DNA of 34,080 nucleotides, taken from a virus. Under the pieces are notes generated by a model. The model did no database searches and was not told where the DNA came from. It saw only the letters and a program-made list of their open reading frames with translations. Below are positions 14,533 through 23,248 of this stretch, in pieces; position 1 is the first letter of the stretch; each line of letters starts with the position of its first letter. The position numbers were made by a program, and so were the translations under genes. Where the stretch lies: positions 1-34,080 of the IMG/VR virus record IMGVR_UViG_3300035182_001197. The stretch is one strand, 5' to 3'.

Positions 14533-16530
14533 CTAGACCCCGTAGTTCTTATGTGCCGACAAGATATCGCCCATACTGTTCTGACCCAATACTGAGGTAG
14601 ATTGCATTGCTAGTAGTCTTTTAACTGCCTTTTCTACTAATGTCGGGTGGATCTTGCTTTCTTCTAGTTGGCGCTTTAATTCAAATGGATCTAAACCTAC
14701 TAGCCATTTCTTAGCTTCAGGGTGAATGTTTTTTTCATAAATATTTTTACCCTTAATTCTTGCATAATCTTCCAAATATGATGGAATCTCGTCCTTGTTG
14801 TAGTCAAAGGTAAGTGCGTTATCAATAAGCATTACTTTGTTATTACGTTTATCAATCATGTAGTTAGTTTTGTTTCTATCTCTGTTGCCTAGAACCGTGT
14901 CCATAATGGCCATTTTATCTAATTGACCGGTAACCCCTTCTTTATGCAATATTGGACGAGTAGCCGCTGAAGGAGAATCTGGGTGAAAATGAACCGCTTC
15001 AGGCAAGACTTCCATTGCTGAATGTTCTTTGCCACCTTCTGGGTGAGAAAAGAGGGTTGTCGTAGGAACGTTGTCTATACCGAAAAATCCCTTTGATAAG
15101 TTATGGAATATAACCTCTCTTGCTGCCGTCGAAGGTTTTATTTCTTTATCTGGCTCATCCTCATAATCTACGCTTGGCTTTACGTGGGCAGTTTTGCCGC
15201 TGGCTGACTTGTACCAACCATAAGCTGCGTCTTTGTCTTTAATATGCCAAGTGGAAGTTCTTGGATGATCTACAGATTCTTGTTTAATGTCAATTCCGTG
15301 AATTAAATCTTTTTGTTCATGCGTCTTTGTGTGATCAAGACTTGAATGTTTACCACCATCTACATATAAAGCTTCATGAACCTCTTCTGGCATCTTTATA
15401 ATAGCGAAGTGACTGCCTTCTTGTTTTCTATTGATCTTATTTATATTGACTTCACTCTGATCGCCTGCTTTGGGTGGTTTTACGTGAACGTGAGTGTCGT
15501 CAACATGAAGCAATTTAAGCTTACTTCCCTTAAATGGCCCGCCAATTAGCTCGATTTCTCCGGGCTTAACCATTTTATCTTTATATTTGATAGCACCTTT
15601 TTCTGCTTTTGGCAAATCCGATAATCCATCTTCCTCACTCTTGCGAAATTGGATTTCATTAACCATATCTGAATATTTATCCAAATACTTGTCGGCAACA
15701 TCTGGTAATGAATGTTTAAGAAACTTCTTAAGATAAGGCTTGAACGGCATTTTACCATCATAATCTCTAGCCGCAGCTAGTAATTGATTTTTAAAGAACT
15801 TCTTTTTTCCAATTACATCTTCTACGGCTAAAGCAGAGCCGCCAGTTAATGAACCGGGAGCGGCATCGCCGCCGCCGAGAGTTAACGTCTTTTCTAGAGC
15901 TACATCTACCATTTCATATTCCATCTCACTAATGGCAATATATTTTTCGCTCTTTTGAACATCGACCCCAACTTGCTTAACCTTAGGTTCTGAAACTAGG
16001 TTACTAAAACTGCTACGATTACAAGGCTTGATAGTTGCAGCTACTCGACGAGCAATAGTCTTTAATAGATAGTTGCCGTTTCTATCAATGGTGCTTCCTT
16101 CAATACTGTATCTAATAACAATTGGCAAGCCACGACGATGATAATGTTTAATCATAGCGGCGGCGTCTTTTGCGTTACTATGCCCTTCTTTGTCAAATAA
16201 TTCAGAAGCTCCGTAGATAAATGGGAGTTTAATTTCATTCCAAAGCTTAAGCTCTCTCTCAGATTCACAATCTTCTTCGCCAAATATTTTCTTAGCGAAG
16301 ATAATTCTTCCTATGATTACAGAGAAGGTGGCTGATTCTTTTTTGTCTGGATTATTGTGCTCTGTATTCAAAATGCCATCTTCATTTAATGATGATATAT
16401 CAGCGCCCTTAACGCTGATAATTTCTCCTGAAGTATCAATGGCTTCTGTAGCAAAAGCACCATCTATAACGGTGCCATGATCTGGATAGCGAAGCGCTTC
16501 CTCTATTTTAGGATGGAATTTGACTAACAT
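14533..16530 (-). CDS. Prohead maturation protease fused to a kinase-like domain
   Basis: 665 residues. Residues 1-180 look like a phage head maturation protease: GAFATEAIDTSGEIISVKG opening strand, a histidine candidate H58 (LNTEHNNPD), IGRI, and a serine candidate S142 (IRYSIEGS). Residues 213-239 match the capsid protein N-terminus. Residues about 430-600 form a PI3K/HipA-like kinase fold with lysine candidate K451 (AHVKPS), E472, the catalytic loop GNRDRNKTN (D551, N556) and LIDNALTF (D570). Maturation proteases of this kind are usually far shorter, so the C-terminal extension is unusual. The ATG overlaps the portal stop (TAATG). Autocleavage at the shared segment could release the kinase part inside the head; that is inference. 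Confidence 0.75.
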   Translation of the reverse strand: MLVKFHPKIEEALRYPDHGTVIDGAFATEAIDTSGEIISVKGADISSLNEDGILNTEHNNPDKKESATFSVIIGRIIFAKKIFGEEDCESERELKLWNEIKLPFIYGASELFDKEGHSNAKDAAAMIKHYHRRGLPIVIRYSIEGSTIDRNGNYLLKTIARRVAATIKPCNRSSFSNLVSEPKVKQVGVDVQKSEKYIAISEMEYEMVDVALEKTLTLGGGDAAPGSLTGGSALAVEDVIGKKKFFKNQLLAAARDYDGKMPFKPYLKKFLKHSLPDVADKYLDKYSDMVNEIQFRKSEEDGLSDLPKAEKGAIKYKDKMVKPGEIELIGGPFKGSKLKLLHVDDTHVHVKPPKAGDQSEVNINKINRKQEGSHFAIIKMPEEVHEALYVDGGKHSSLDHTKTHEQKDLIHGIDIKQESVDHPRTSTWHIKDKDAAYGWYKSASGKTAHVKPSVDYEDEPDKEIKPSTAAREVIFHNLSKGFFGIDNVPTTTLFSHPEGGKEHSAMEVLPEAVHFHPDSPSAATRPILHKEGVTGQLDKMAIMDTVLGNRDRNKTNYMIDKRNNKVMLIDNALTFDYNKDEIPSYLEDYARIKGKNIYEKNIHPEAKKWLVGLDPFELKRQLEESKIHPTLVEKAVKRLLAMQSTSVLGQNSMGDILSAHKNYGV

Positions 16531-18434
16531 TATCGACCCTTAATTAGTTTTAATGCCTTTTCAATAGAAGCTCTTTCACCTTTGCTTAACTCTGATCGGG
16601 TAAGTAGGCTTTCTAATTGATTAACTCCGGTCATTAATTCATTACCTTGAGAATTAGCTTGTTGTGTTTTTTGTTGCTCTTGTTGCTGAAGCTGTTGTTG
16701 TTGTTGCATTTGTTGCTCAGCCATCTTCTTTTGTTCTTCTTGTTGTTGTCGAGCTTCAATTAACTGCTTTTGAGTAAACCAGAATTGATCTCGACGATAG
16801 CCATTCATTGGGTCTTTTTTAGCTTCTTTGTCGTCAAAGAAATATTCTTTAATTTCTCCAACAGTAAAATAATTGTCAAGAATCTTCTGGAACATTTCGT
16901 TAAATGGAAATTCGCCGCCCATTTTACGACCGACTTTGGGCTTTTCTACCTTTTCAAGTATTTCGTCCATCGTGCCCCAGATAGGAGCCCACTCTTGAAT
17001 AGCGGTTCTTTCTTTTTCAGGAGAATCGGTTTCTAATCCGTGGAATCTAACAGTACAATATTCGGCTAATTCTTTATCTATTAATGGAAGAATCTTAGTT
17101 GAAAGGAAGTCTTGTAAGTGTGAAAGCAATGGACGGATGCCTACGTCTCTATGCGCTTCAAGCTTGTATTCATTATTTGATTCTGATAAAGTCTGGGTGT
17201 TAGTACCCTTTGACAAATGTGAATAAGCAGGAACTTCGTCTGGCGACATTTGGAACGCAGCTAAGACTACACGACAATTACTATCATATAGGTATTGGAA
17301 TTCCATATCTCTTGAAGCTCCATCCATGGGAGCCCAAGTTACCTTATCTTCTTTACCTACTTTAATTACTGGAGTTTTCCACGAATTGCTTACGCTGTTA
17401 ATAGCCGCATTGAATTGCTGCTTAAGATCTGCTAAGGTGCTAGGGTCTACCTCATCTGAGCTAATAACCATCATGCCCTTCGCTGCACGTCCGTTTTGGA
17501 AATAAAGCTTATTGTGGTTAGTTATATTAATATGGGTAGTTATTGCAGCGAATGCAACATCGATTGGCGTAATTGGATACCCATTATTTTCAATATCGGT
17601 CGATGGATAGCAGTTCCTTACTATTAACTCATCGGCCTCAAATCCTTGGGCTGGTGTTCCGTTAATTACTTGAAAGAATTTATAATCATCAGCTTTGAAC
17701 TTCTTAGGGTCAAGCTTGAGATTTTTCTGTTCAGAAATTACCCTAATCGCTTCTTTTCTAATGTTCGCATCTATACTGTCGGTAGGAACTGCGCGATAAA
17801 CAGTGCCAGCGTCAACTGGCCTAAAAGCATAAAAACCGTTTTTATTGCCCTGGGTGTCTCGTTTGTGAATAACTTCGGTGGCGAACCTTCCAAATAATAA
17901 GGCGTTTCGAGCGGTTAGATACAAGAAGGTTGATAAGCTCATCATGTCGTCTTCGTCTGTATCTTCTGTATGGCCACAGGTCAAAAGGATTTCTTGAGCC
18001 TTGTCCATTCTGATTCGAAGCTCTTTTGCTTTTTCTTTATCTAAATGCTTGAATTTATGTGGCTTAGGATCTACTCTAAATCCCCACTCAAAACGATCTT
18101 CCAATATTTGACCGAATACAGCACTTTGGTTTGCACGAATATGTAAAATGTTGGCGATCAAATCATCCGTCACTGAAACGCGCTTTAACAAAATATCGGG
18201 TAATTGACCTACTTTGTCATAGAAAATACCCATAAAGCGATTTACGCTCTTTGGATCCTCTTCTAAAGCTAGTCGTTGGATTTTGTTAGATTTAGTGATA
18301 CTTGTTAATATGCTCTTAATTAGCGGAGTTACGTTAGGTAACTCGATGTTTTCGCCATCTTCATATTTAGCAAGCACATCTGGTGTGATTTGATTATCGA
18401 GAGCTTCGAATTCAAATCGGGGCTTTTTGGACAT
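16530..18434 (-). CDS. Portal protein
   Basis: 634 residues of phage portal type: an N-terminal helical and wing region, then YFQNGRAAKGMMVISSDEVD and the following helix (DLKQQFNAAINSVSNSW) typical of the portal stem and clip region, then AAFQMSPDEVPAYSHLSKG. The C-terminus (about 560-610) is a Gln-rich run, almost entirely Q, E and K, then a helical tail. It forms the dodecameric DNA gate at the head vertex and docks terminase. GGAG precedes the ATG at 18434, and a TGTTATAATG promoter lies inside the end of the upstream gene. It is followed by the protease, a standard head-gene order. Confidence 0.85.
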   Translation of the reverse strand: MSKKPRFEFEALDNQITPDVLAKYEDGENIELPNVTPLIKSILTSITKSNKIQRLALEEDPKSVNRFMGIFYDKVGQLPDILLKRVSVTDDLIANILHIRANQSAVFGQILEDRFEWGFRVDPKPHKFKHLDKEKAKELRIRMDKAQEILLTCGHTEDTDEDDMMSLSTFLYLTARNALLFGRFATEVIHKRDTQGNKNGFYAFRPVDAGTVYRAVPTDSIDANIRKEAIRVISEQKNLKLDPKKFKADDYKFFQVINGTPAQGFEADELIVRNCYPSTDIENNGYPITPIDVAFAAITTHINITNHNKLYFQNGRAAKGMMVISSDEVDPSTLADLKQQFNAAINSVSNSWKTPVIKVGKEDKVTWAPMDGASRDMEFQYLYDSNCRVVLAAFQMSPDEVPAYSHLSKGTNTQTLSESNNEYKLEAHRDVGIRPLLSHLQDFLSTKILPLIDKELAEYCTVRFHGLETDSPEKERTAIQEWAPIWGTMDEILEKVEKPKVGRKMGGEFPFNEMFQKILDNYFTVGEIKEYFFDDKEAKKDPMNGYRRDQFWFTQKQLIEARQQQEEQKKMAEQQMQQQQQLQQQEQQKTQQANSQGNELMTGVNQLESLLTRSELSKGERASIEKALKLIKGR

Positions 18435-18437
18435 AAA

Positions 18438-19427
18438 TTACTCCGCTGACATTATAACAATATTTAAAGGATTTGTGGTCGAACGGTTAACTACGTCCAA
18501 TTGCCAACATGGACCGGGGCCTTTTTCGAACCAACCTACTTGACTACCAATACTTGATGTTATAGTGTCTAATCTAAGCGAACTACCTGTATCGCCATTT
18601 AATCGTAAAACGGCTTGTTGATCTACTTCTACTCTAAGAAATCTTTTGGTCTTTGAATAAATGACTAATCCAGTCGCCGTAGGCGCTACGCCAGTTTCTA
18701 ATGGAAGGGCTGACGTACTGATGAATTCTATCCAACTCGGGGTTACGGCAGTAATTACATAAGCTTTTCTAGTTACTGCGCTGAATCCAGACGATATTTC
18801 TACTGTTGAGCCAACTTGAACCAAATCTGAGCTAAAAACTTGGAATTGAGTGTCTGTGATGGGGGTTTGAGCTTCTGCTACACCAGAAAAAGCTACTCCC
18901 GTTTGCCTTACTGCTGTTAATTGAGTCGTCGAAACGCCAATTATTGTCCATAATCCACCGTTTACAACGCTAAATGGGCTAAGTAAGGAGGCGTCTCCGG
19001 TTAAGGTCGTAGGCAGGAATAATGTATCTCCAGTCTGTACAGCGCCAAATATAGCAGAACCAGCCGTAAATGTAGCTGTTGCGTTGTTATTTATAGCTAT
19101 AGTTACTAAAACACCTGAAACCGCAACGGTACGAGCAGTTCTAAATACAGGAGCAGTCCCACTAGTGTTAGTAATGCGGTAAGTTGAGGTTAAGTAAGGA
19201 TTTAAAGCGATACTAAATAACGATGTATTGTCTATAGAAGTAGCCTGAGCTCCGGTAAATATATTAAGAGTTTGGCCTGGAAGTAGCTTAACTCGTGACA
19301 TACTAGGATTAGTTACGGAAATACTTAAGACGTTACGTTTCCAGTCAATAAACCTTTGTTGGGGGTTATTTGTGGCGGTTGCGTCATCATAAATGTTTAC
19401 CGTTGATAAAGAATTAAGAAGGGACAC
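18438..19427 (-). CDS. Beta-rich virion structural protein
   Basis: 329 residues starting at a GTG with GGAG upstream. The composition is rich in Thr, Ser, Val and Ala with regular beta-strand alternation throughout, no catalytic motif, and a C-terminal WQLDVVNRSTTNPLNIVIM strand pair. Such proteins are usually head decoration, head fiber or tail components. It lies between terminase and portal. The specific role is unknown. Confidence 0.6.
   Translation of the reverse strand: MSLLNSLSTVNIYDDATATNNPQQRFIDWKRNVLSISVTNPSMSRVKLLPGQTLNIFTGAQATSIDNTSLFSIALNPYLTSTYRITNTSGTAPVFRTARTVAVSGVLVTIAINNNATATFTAGSAIFGAVQTGDTLFLPTTLTGDASLLSPFSVVNGGLWTIIGVSTTQLTAVRQTGVAFSGVAEAQTPITDTQFQVFSSDLVQVGSTVEISSGFSAVTRKAYVITAVTPSWIEFISTSALPLETGVAPTATGLVIYSKTKRFLRVEVDQQAVLRLNGDTGSSLRLDTITSSIGSQVGWFEKGPGPCWQLDVVNRSTTNPLNIVIMSAE
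18450..18459 (-). promoter_or_regulatory. Extended -10 promoter ahead of the portal gene
   Basis: The reverse strand reads TGTTATAATG, identical to the boxes at 27631-27640 and 28015-28024. It lies within the last codons of the 329-aa gene, and the predicted start point is about 10 bases upstream of the portal ATG (18434). No -35 hexamer is visible at 16-18 bases. Since it overlaps coding sequence, chance is possible. Confidence 0.5.
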
Positions 19428-19463
19428 GAGTTTTCTCCATGAACAAAGATTGTTACTAATCGG

Positions 19464-22310
19464 TTATATCGAGAATAACAGACCGCCCGGCTTGCCAGTT
19501 ACTTTAACCTCTCCATCGGAGGCGTCAATTCCCGCCTTTTTCTGAATCCAGCCTTCATTTGGGTCTCTTTGGTATATTTTATTATTATCATTAAATACCA
19601 TAACCGCTTTTGACTTGTTTAATGGCACGTTTTGGCATAAATATCTAAATGCATCTAATTCGTCGTCATCTTGACTATCCGGCTCATCCGTTAGATTGCC
19701 CTGTGGATCGATTTTCCAGTGGTATCCGACTATCTTAGTAGCCAAGAATTCACAGCCAGGATCTTCCTTAAGTAAGAATACTGATGGAGGAAGGCCGTTT
19801 CCGGGCATTATACGCTTTCTTGCATTTTCAATACCTAATTGAACTTCTTTTTTAAAGTTAATCATTCTAAAACCCGCCATTCTAAACGATTTAACGTCTG
19901 AAGGATAGGCGTTATCTGGATATATGGCGGGGTTTAATGGAGTAAGCTTTTCTTTACATAGTTCGATTCTTTGCTGTAATTCCAAGCCCTTAGCTGAAAT
20001 TACGTCTATTATATAAAGAGTGTGACCTAATAGCGCCGCTGTAACTACAGCGAAATTATGAGTAAAGCCCCAGTCTAGTCCACAATAAAATTCAGCTCCC
20101 ATTCTTTTAAATATCTCTATTAGCTCTGCCTTATTTAAATGGTCAGGAAATTCTTCACCAGTAGCCCTTCTTGCCATGTCTGCGGCAGACAATAAATGCT
20201 TTTCTCTTTGAAAATTAGGATAAATCTTACCTTCTGAGGACGGTAAATAACACATTAATTGAGCACGAGCTAGATCTACCGATATAGTAGAAAATAAGGG
20301 CTGTACGTGGTTGATTTTCTTTAATAACTTACTGTCTGATGTTTGCTTAGTAGCTAAACGCCCCTTACATTGAGCAAAGAGTTTACAATTTTGTAAACAG
20401 CCTTTATAGCCCATTTTAACGTCCCATTGAGCTTTTTCTTTTTCAGATAGCAAGTCGTGTTCTGCTTTGCTAATCGCCCGTAAATTATTTTCAGAAAAAT
20501 AAATGGGGATTTGTGGTTCTTCTGGCAAATGCCTCTTAGGTGGGCATCTTTCGGTTACGTCAATAATATTCCAATGGCGTATATTTAAGCCGGTCCTATG
20601 GCTAGCGTCGATTTCTTGCTGAACTAACCCGAATGAATATTTTCTAGTAGAGGTAAGAAAGGTAATGGGTAGCTGTCCGTCATCCCCCATTGATGGAATC
20701 ATCTTGCTTTCGTCATAAGCGGCGGGTTCTGATAGATCTAGTTCGTCGCAATTTTTAACTAAAACCCCATTGGCTATGAAGTTATGGTTGTCTTTAACGG
20801 TAAAATCAATTACCCAGTCTTCGCCCATAGGTTCAATAGACTTGATAATGTCTACTTTAATTGATTTTGACTGGGCGGCAACACACATTTGATTACCGCA
20901 AGTAACTGCGGATTTACCCAGCATTGCTGGATAGTATTGTTTTTTACAAAAACGGCATTCTTTTTGTGGTGATATGTCAAATTTATACATCATGGTCGGG
21001 TGTATGTATTTTTTGCAAATCTTAAATAATTCTTTTGAGTTATTAGAGTAAAACCCATATAATAATTTTTGAGTATATCCGCTTTTAGCTGTCTTATTTT
21101 GAGTGAATTTAAGTTTTTGGCTTAATTTATTCAATTTCCAATCTAAATAATCTTTTTGCGCATAACTATGTTGTTCTTTAAAGCAAGAATTTGATGTTTG
21201 TCCCCTATAGACTCCAGCATCTCCTAATAATGAACCTATTAATGTCTGTTCAAAACAATCGGATATCGGCTCTTTATATTTAATTTTTATATCGCTAACT
21301 ATAGGCAATAATTGTTTCTTAGCCATTGATTGTGTTTTATATATTCTTAAAACTCCGTCTCCGATGTTTAAATCTTTAACTTCTTTATAACCATTAAGCG
21401 TCATTATTGGATGATTTTCGGTACAGACTAAATTTTTACCACTTTCTAATGAAATTTTAAATACTTTTTTAAACGATCTTCTTGTAGCTATTATGGGTTT
21501 AAATTCAAATAAGCCATTTTTATAATTAAATGATAAAACTTCAATATTTTCTTGAACATTTTTTGTAAATCCTTCTAATTTATTTTTAATATTTGGAGAA
21601 AATCCCATTAATCTATTAAAAATTACTCCAGCTTTAGCTGGTATTCTATCTCGTTTATTTTTAATGCTATTATTTTTGATTAAAATTTCACTTTGATCTG
21701 AAACACAAACGAAAAAAGGGGCGTGAAGCCCGTTAGCTCCACCAACCGTAGCGATAACGATCTTAATCCAACTAACCTTTTCTTCATAATTCTTCTTTTC
21801 ATGATCAGTTAGTTTATTGAATTCGGCTGGAGAAATAGATCTAGATCCATCCATAGATAAATATCTAGTAATTTCTATTTGTCTTTTGTTCTTAGAGGTC
21901 ATAAATTCTCTAAGAATTGGACGTTTAAAATAACCCTCTATATATCTCTGGCAATTGTTAGCTTGAGCTTCTAATGCCGCCATATGGCCAACATTACGAC
22001 CGAGGTGGAACATACATAAAGTTTCAAGAATGGCTGCTGATAGCGTCTTAAAACTATCTCTAGCTGCGAACCCTAATACGCGAGTAAATGTTTCATCTTG
22101 GCCATTTCTCGCTTTTGAGTATATTTCCCAAATTAAATCCATTGGGCTTGAATTGCTTGAAGGATTCCTGACCTCATCATCACATACAATTACATTAGGC
22201 ACGTCAATACCTAAATATATCTTAATCCACTTATGTAAGTGTTCCTTGGTGTCACACGGAATGAATAATGCTTTTCTGAGTATCTCTTCTTGTTCTTCTT
22301 TACTTAGCAT
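19464..22310 (-). CDS. Terminase large subunit, interrupted by an intein
   Basis: 948 residues as translated, about 629 after removal of a 319-residue intein. The ATPase domain has a divergent Walker A GFAARDSFKT (residues 80-89) and a Walker B PFFV-CDELD that is split by the intein just before CDE. The RNase H-like nuclease shows GLDWGFTHNF, YPDNAYPSD and DDDELDAFRY, giving the expected acidic residues. A cysteine cluster (CLQNCKLFAQC) lies between the domains. It packages DNA with the small terminase and portal. A frame extension upstream would need TTG, so I chose the ATG at 22310, which overlaps the small-subunit stop by 11 bases. Confidence 0.9.
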   Translation of the reverse strand: MLSKEEQEEILRKALFIPCDTKEHLHKWIKIYLGIDVPNVIVCDDEVRNPSSNSSPMDLIWEIYSKARNGQDETFTRVLGFAARDSFKTLSAAILETLCMFHLGRNVGHMAALEAQANNCQRYIEGYFKRPILREFMTSKNKRQIEITRYLSMDGSRSISPAEFNKLTDHEKKNYEEKVSWIKIVIATVGGANGLHAPFFVCVSDQSEILIKNNSIKNKRDRIPAKAGVIFNRLMGFSPNIKNKLEGFTKNVQENIEVLSFNYKNGLFEFKPIIATRRSFKKVFKISLESGKNLVCTENHPIMTLNGYKEVKDLNIGDGVLRIYKTQSMAKKQLLPIVSDIKIKYKEPISDCFEQTLIGSLLGDAGVYRGQTSNSCFKEQHSYAQKDYLDWKLNKLSQKLKFTQNKTAKSGYTQKLLYGFYSNNSKELFKICKKYIHPTMMYKFDISPQKECRFCKKQYYPAMLGKSAVTCGNQMCVAAQSKSIKVDIIKSIEPMGEDWVIDFTVKDNHNFIANGVLVKNCDELDLSEPAAYDESKMIPSMGDDGQLPITFLTSTRKYSFGLVQQEIDASHRTGLNIRHWNIIDVTERCPPKRHLPEEPQIPIYFSENNLRAISKAEHDLLSEKEKAQWDVKMGYKGCLQNCKLFAQCKGRLATKQTSDSKLLKKINHVQPLFSTISVDLARAQLMCYLPSSEGKIYPNFQREKHLLSAADMARRATGEEFPDHLNKAELIEIFKRMGAEFYCGLDWGFTHNFAVVTAALLGHTLYIIDVISAKGLELQQRIELCKEKLTPLNPAIYPDNAYPSDVKSFRMAGFRMINFKKEVQLGIENARKRIMPGNGLPPSVFLLKEDPGCEFLATKIVGYHWKIDPQGNLTDEPDSQDDDELDAFRYLCQNVPLNKSKAVMVFNDNNKIYQRDPNEGWIQKKAGIDASDGEVKVTGKPGGLLFSI
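20751..21707 (-). mobile_element. Class 1 intein in TerL at the Walker B site, with LAGLIDADG-type insert
   Basis: 319 residues from Cys1 (CVSDQSEILI) to a final Asn (FIANGVLVKN), followed by Cys+1 (CDELDLS). Block B is GKNLVCTENHPI with T-x-x-H, and block F/G is DFTVKDNHNFIANGVLVKN. The penultimate residue is Lys rather than the usual His. A homing-endonuclease-type helix TLIGSLLGDAGVY (155-167) is present, but I see no second LAGLIDADG helix. Instead a C4 zinc-finger candidate (C251, C254, C270, C275) follows. The DNA is visibly more AT-rich than the flanking exteins, consistent with separate origin. Splicing would rejoin FFV-CDELD. Confidence 0.9.
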
Positions 22311-22932
22311 TTTGTTCTCTTGTAGCAATTAAGTCAAGCAATTCGCTGGCTGCCGCGCTACTTACTCTCTTAGCTTCTGGACCTTTCATTTCACTAGTAA
22401 CTGCATGTAAATGCTTAACTGTTCCACCAACCATTACTTCTTTCTTATCGCCAGTTCCTTCAGTAAGTAATTTTAACATAGTTAAGATTTCTTTATAATT
22501 CTTCAAAGAACTTGGATCAAATCCTTGTAATAGCTCTTGATTACCTTCTTGGAGAAATTGTGCTACCTTATCCCCCCAAATCTTATGAGCAGCCGCAAGT
22601 AGGTCAGATAAATGACTCAATGCATCTTGTTTAACCTTATAGACCTTACGCTCGACTTGACTATGCAAAGCCATTAACTGACGATCGCGTCTTATATCCC
22701 AATTTAAACGGTCTTTAGCGTCAATTATAGCACCGTATTCAAAGGCTCCGCCATTTGCTTTAAAGATTTGCTCACAAGTATAGCCGTTTAAATAGAGTTC
22801 ATACATCTTTACCGCTGTTGGAAGTGGGACGGGGAGTTCCTTTTTTCGCTTCCACTCCCTTAGCGCGAACTCTTCTTCGTCCGGCACTAGTTTTTCCGTC
22901 TGTGGTATTGTCAGTTCCTTGGGCGATTCCAT
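22300..22932 (-). CDS. Terminase small subunit (probable)
   Basis: 210 residues encoded immediately upstream of TerL. Residues 37-75 fit a helix-turn-helix DNA-binding unit (AVKMYELYLNGYTCEQIFKA and following). Residues 85-160 are predicted helical and could drive oligomerisation, and the C-terminus is helical. This layout matches phage small terminases, though sequence alone does not prove it. A ribosome site AAGGA lies seven bases before the ATG at 22932, which supports the long form even though its first 134 bases overlap the upstream gene in another frame. Confidence 0.65.
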   Translation of the reverse strand: MESPKELTIPQTEKLVPDEEEFALREWKRKKELPVPLPTAVKMYELYLNGYTCEQIFKANGGAFEYGAIIDAKDRLNWDIRRDRQLMALHSQVERKVYKVKQDALSHLSDLLAAAHKIWGDKVAQFLQEGNQELLQGFDPSSLKNYKEILTMLKLLTEGTGDKKEVMVGGTVKHLHAVTSEMKGPEAKRVSSAAASELLDLIATREQNAK

Positions 22933-23248
22933 GTATTAATCCTTTTGAATAAAACCAGACGGTTTCGCCTTTTTGAACGATGATATTATAATCCTCACCA
23001 AGCAGCCATCTTGTGTAAAACTCAAGTATTTTTAGACGCTTAGGCAGATCTTTAGGTTTCTTGCCTTTCGTCTTTTCTATATTATAGATTACTGTCCTTG
23101 CTTCAAAGTTAAACAAAATCTCTGCCTTGACCGCATGAGTCAGAGTCAAAGGCCAGTATTTTAACTGTTCTACTTGGCTGTCGTGGAGAGCACCGTAAAG
23201 CTTTGTCCATTCTTTAAGTAGTTGTAATTGTTCGAATTCACTTGCCAT
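22799..23248 (-). CDS. Hypothetical protein overlapping the terminase small subunit gene
   Basis: 149 residues. The first 105 are well-ordered alpha/beta sequence with many aromatics. The last 45 are Gly, Lys, Thr and Arg-rich and basic (GRRRVRAKGVEAKKG). That tail is encoded in the 134 bases that also encode the first 44 residues of the small terminase. The start overlaps the Mre11-like gene's end by 11 bases. Family unknown. The basic tail could bind DNA or RNA. Confidence 0.6.
   Translation of the reverse strand: MASEFEQLQLLKEWTKLYGALHDSQVEQLKYWPLTLTHAVKAEILFNFEARTVIYNIEKTKGKKPKDLPKRLKILEFYTRWLLGEDYNIIVQKGETVWFYSKGLIHGIAQGTDNTTDGKTSAGRRRVRAKGVEAKKGTPRPTSNSGKDV

Noticed and set aside
22311-22328. 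TTG start extending TerL by six residues
   Set aside because: The ATG at 22310 fits the overlap pattern of the operon better and needs no rare start.
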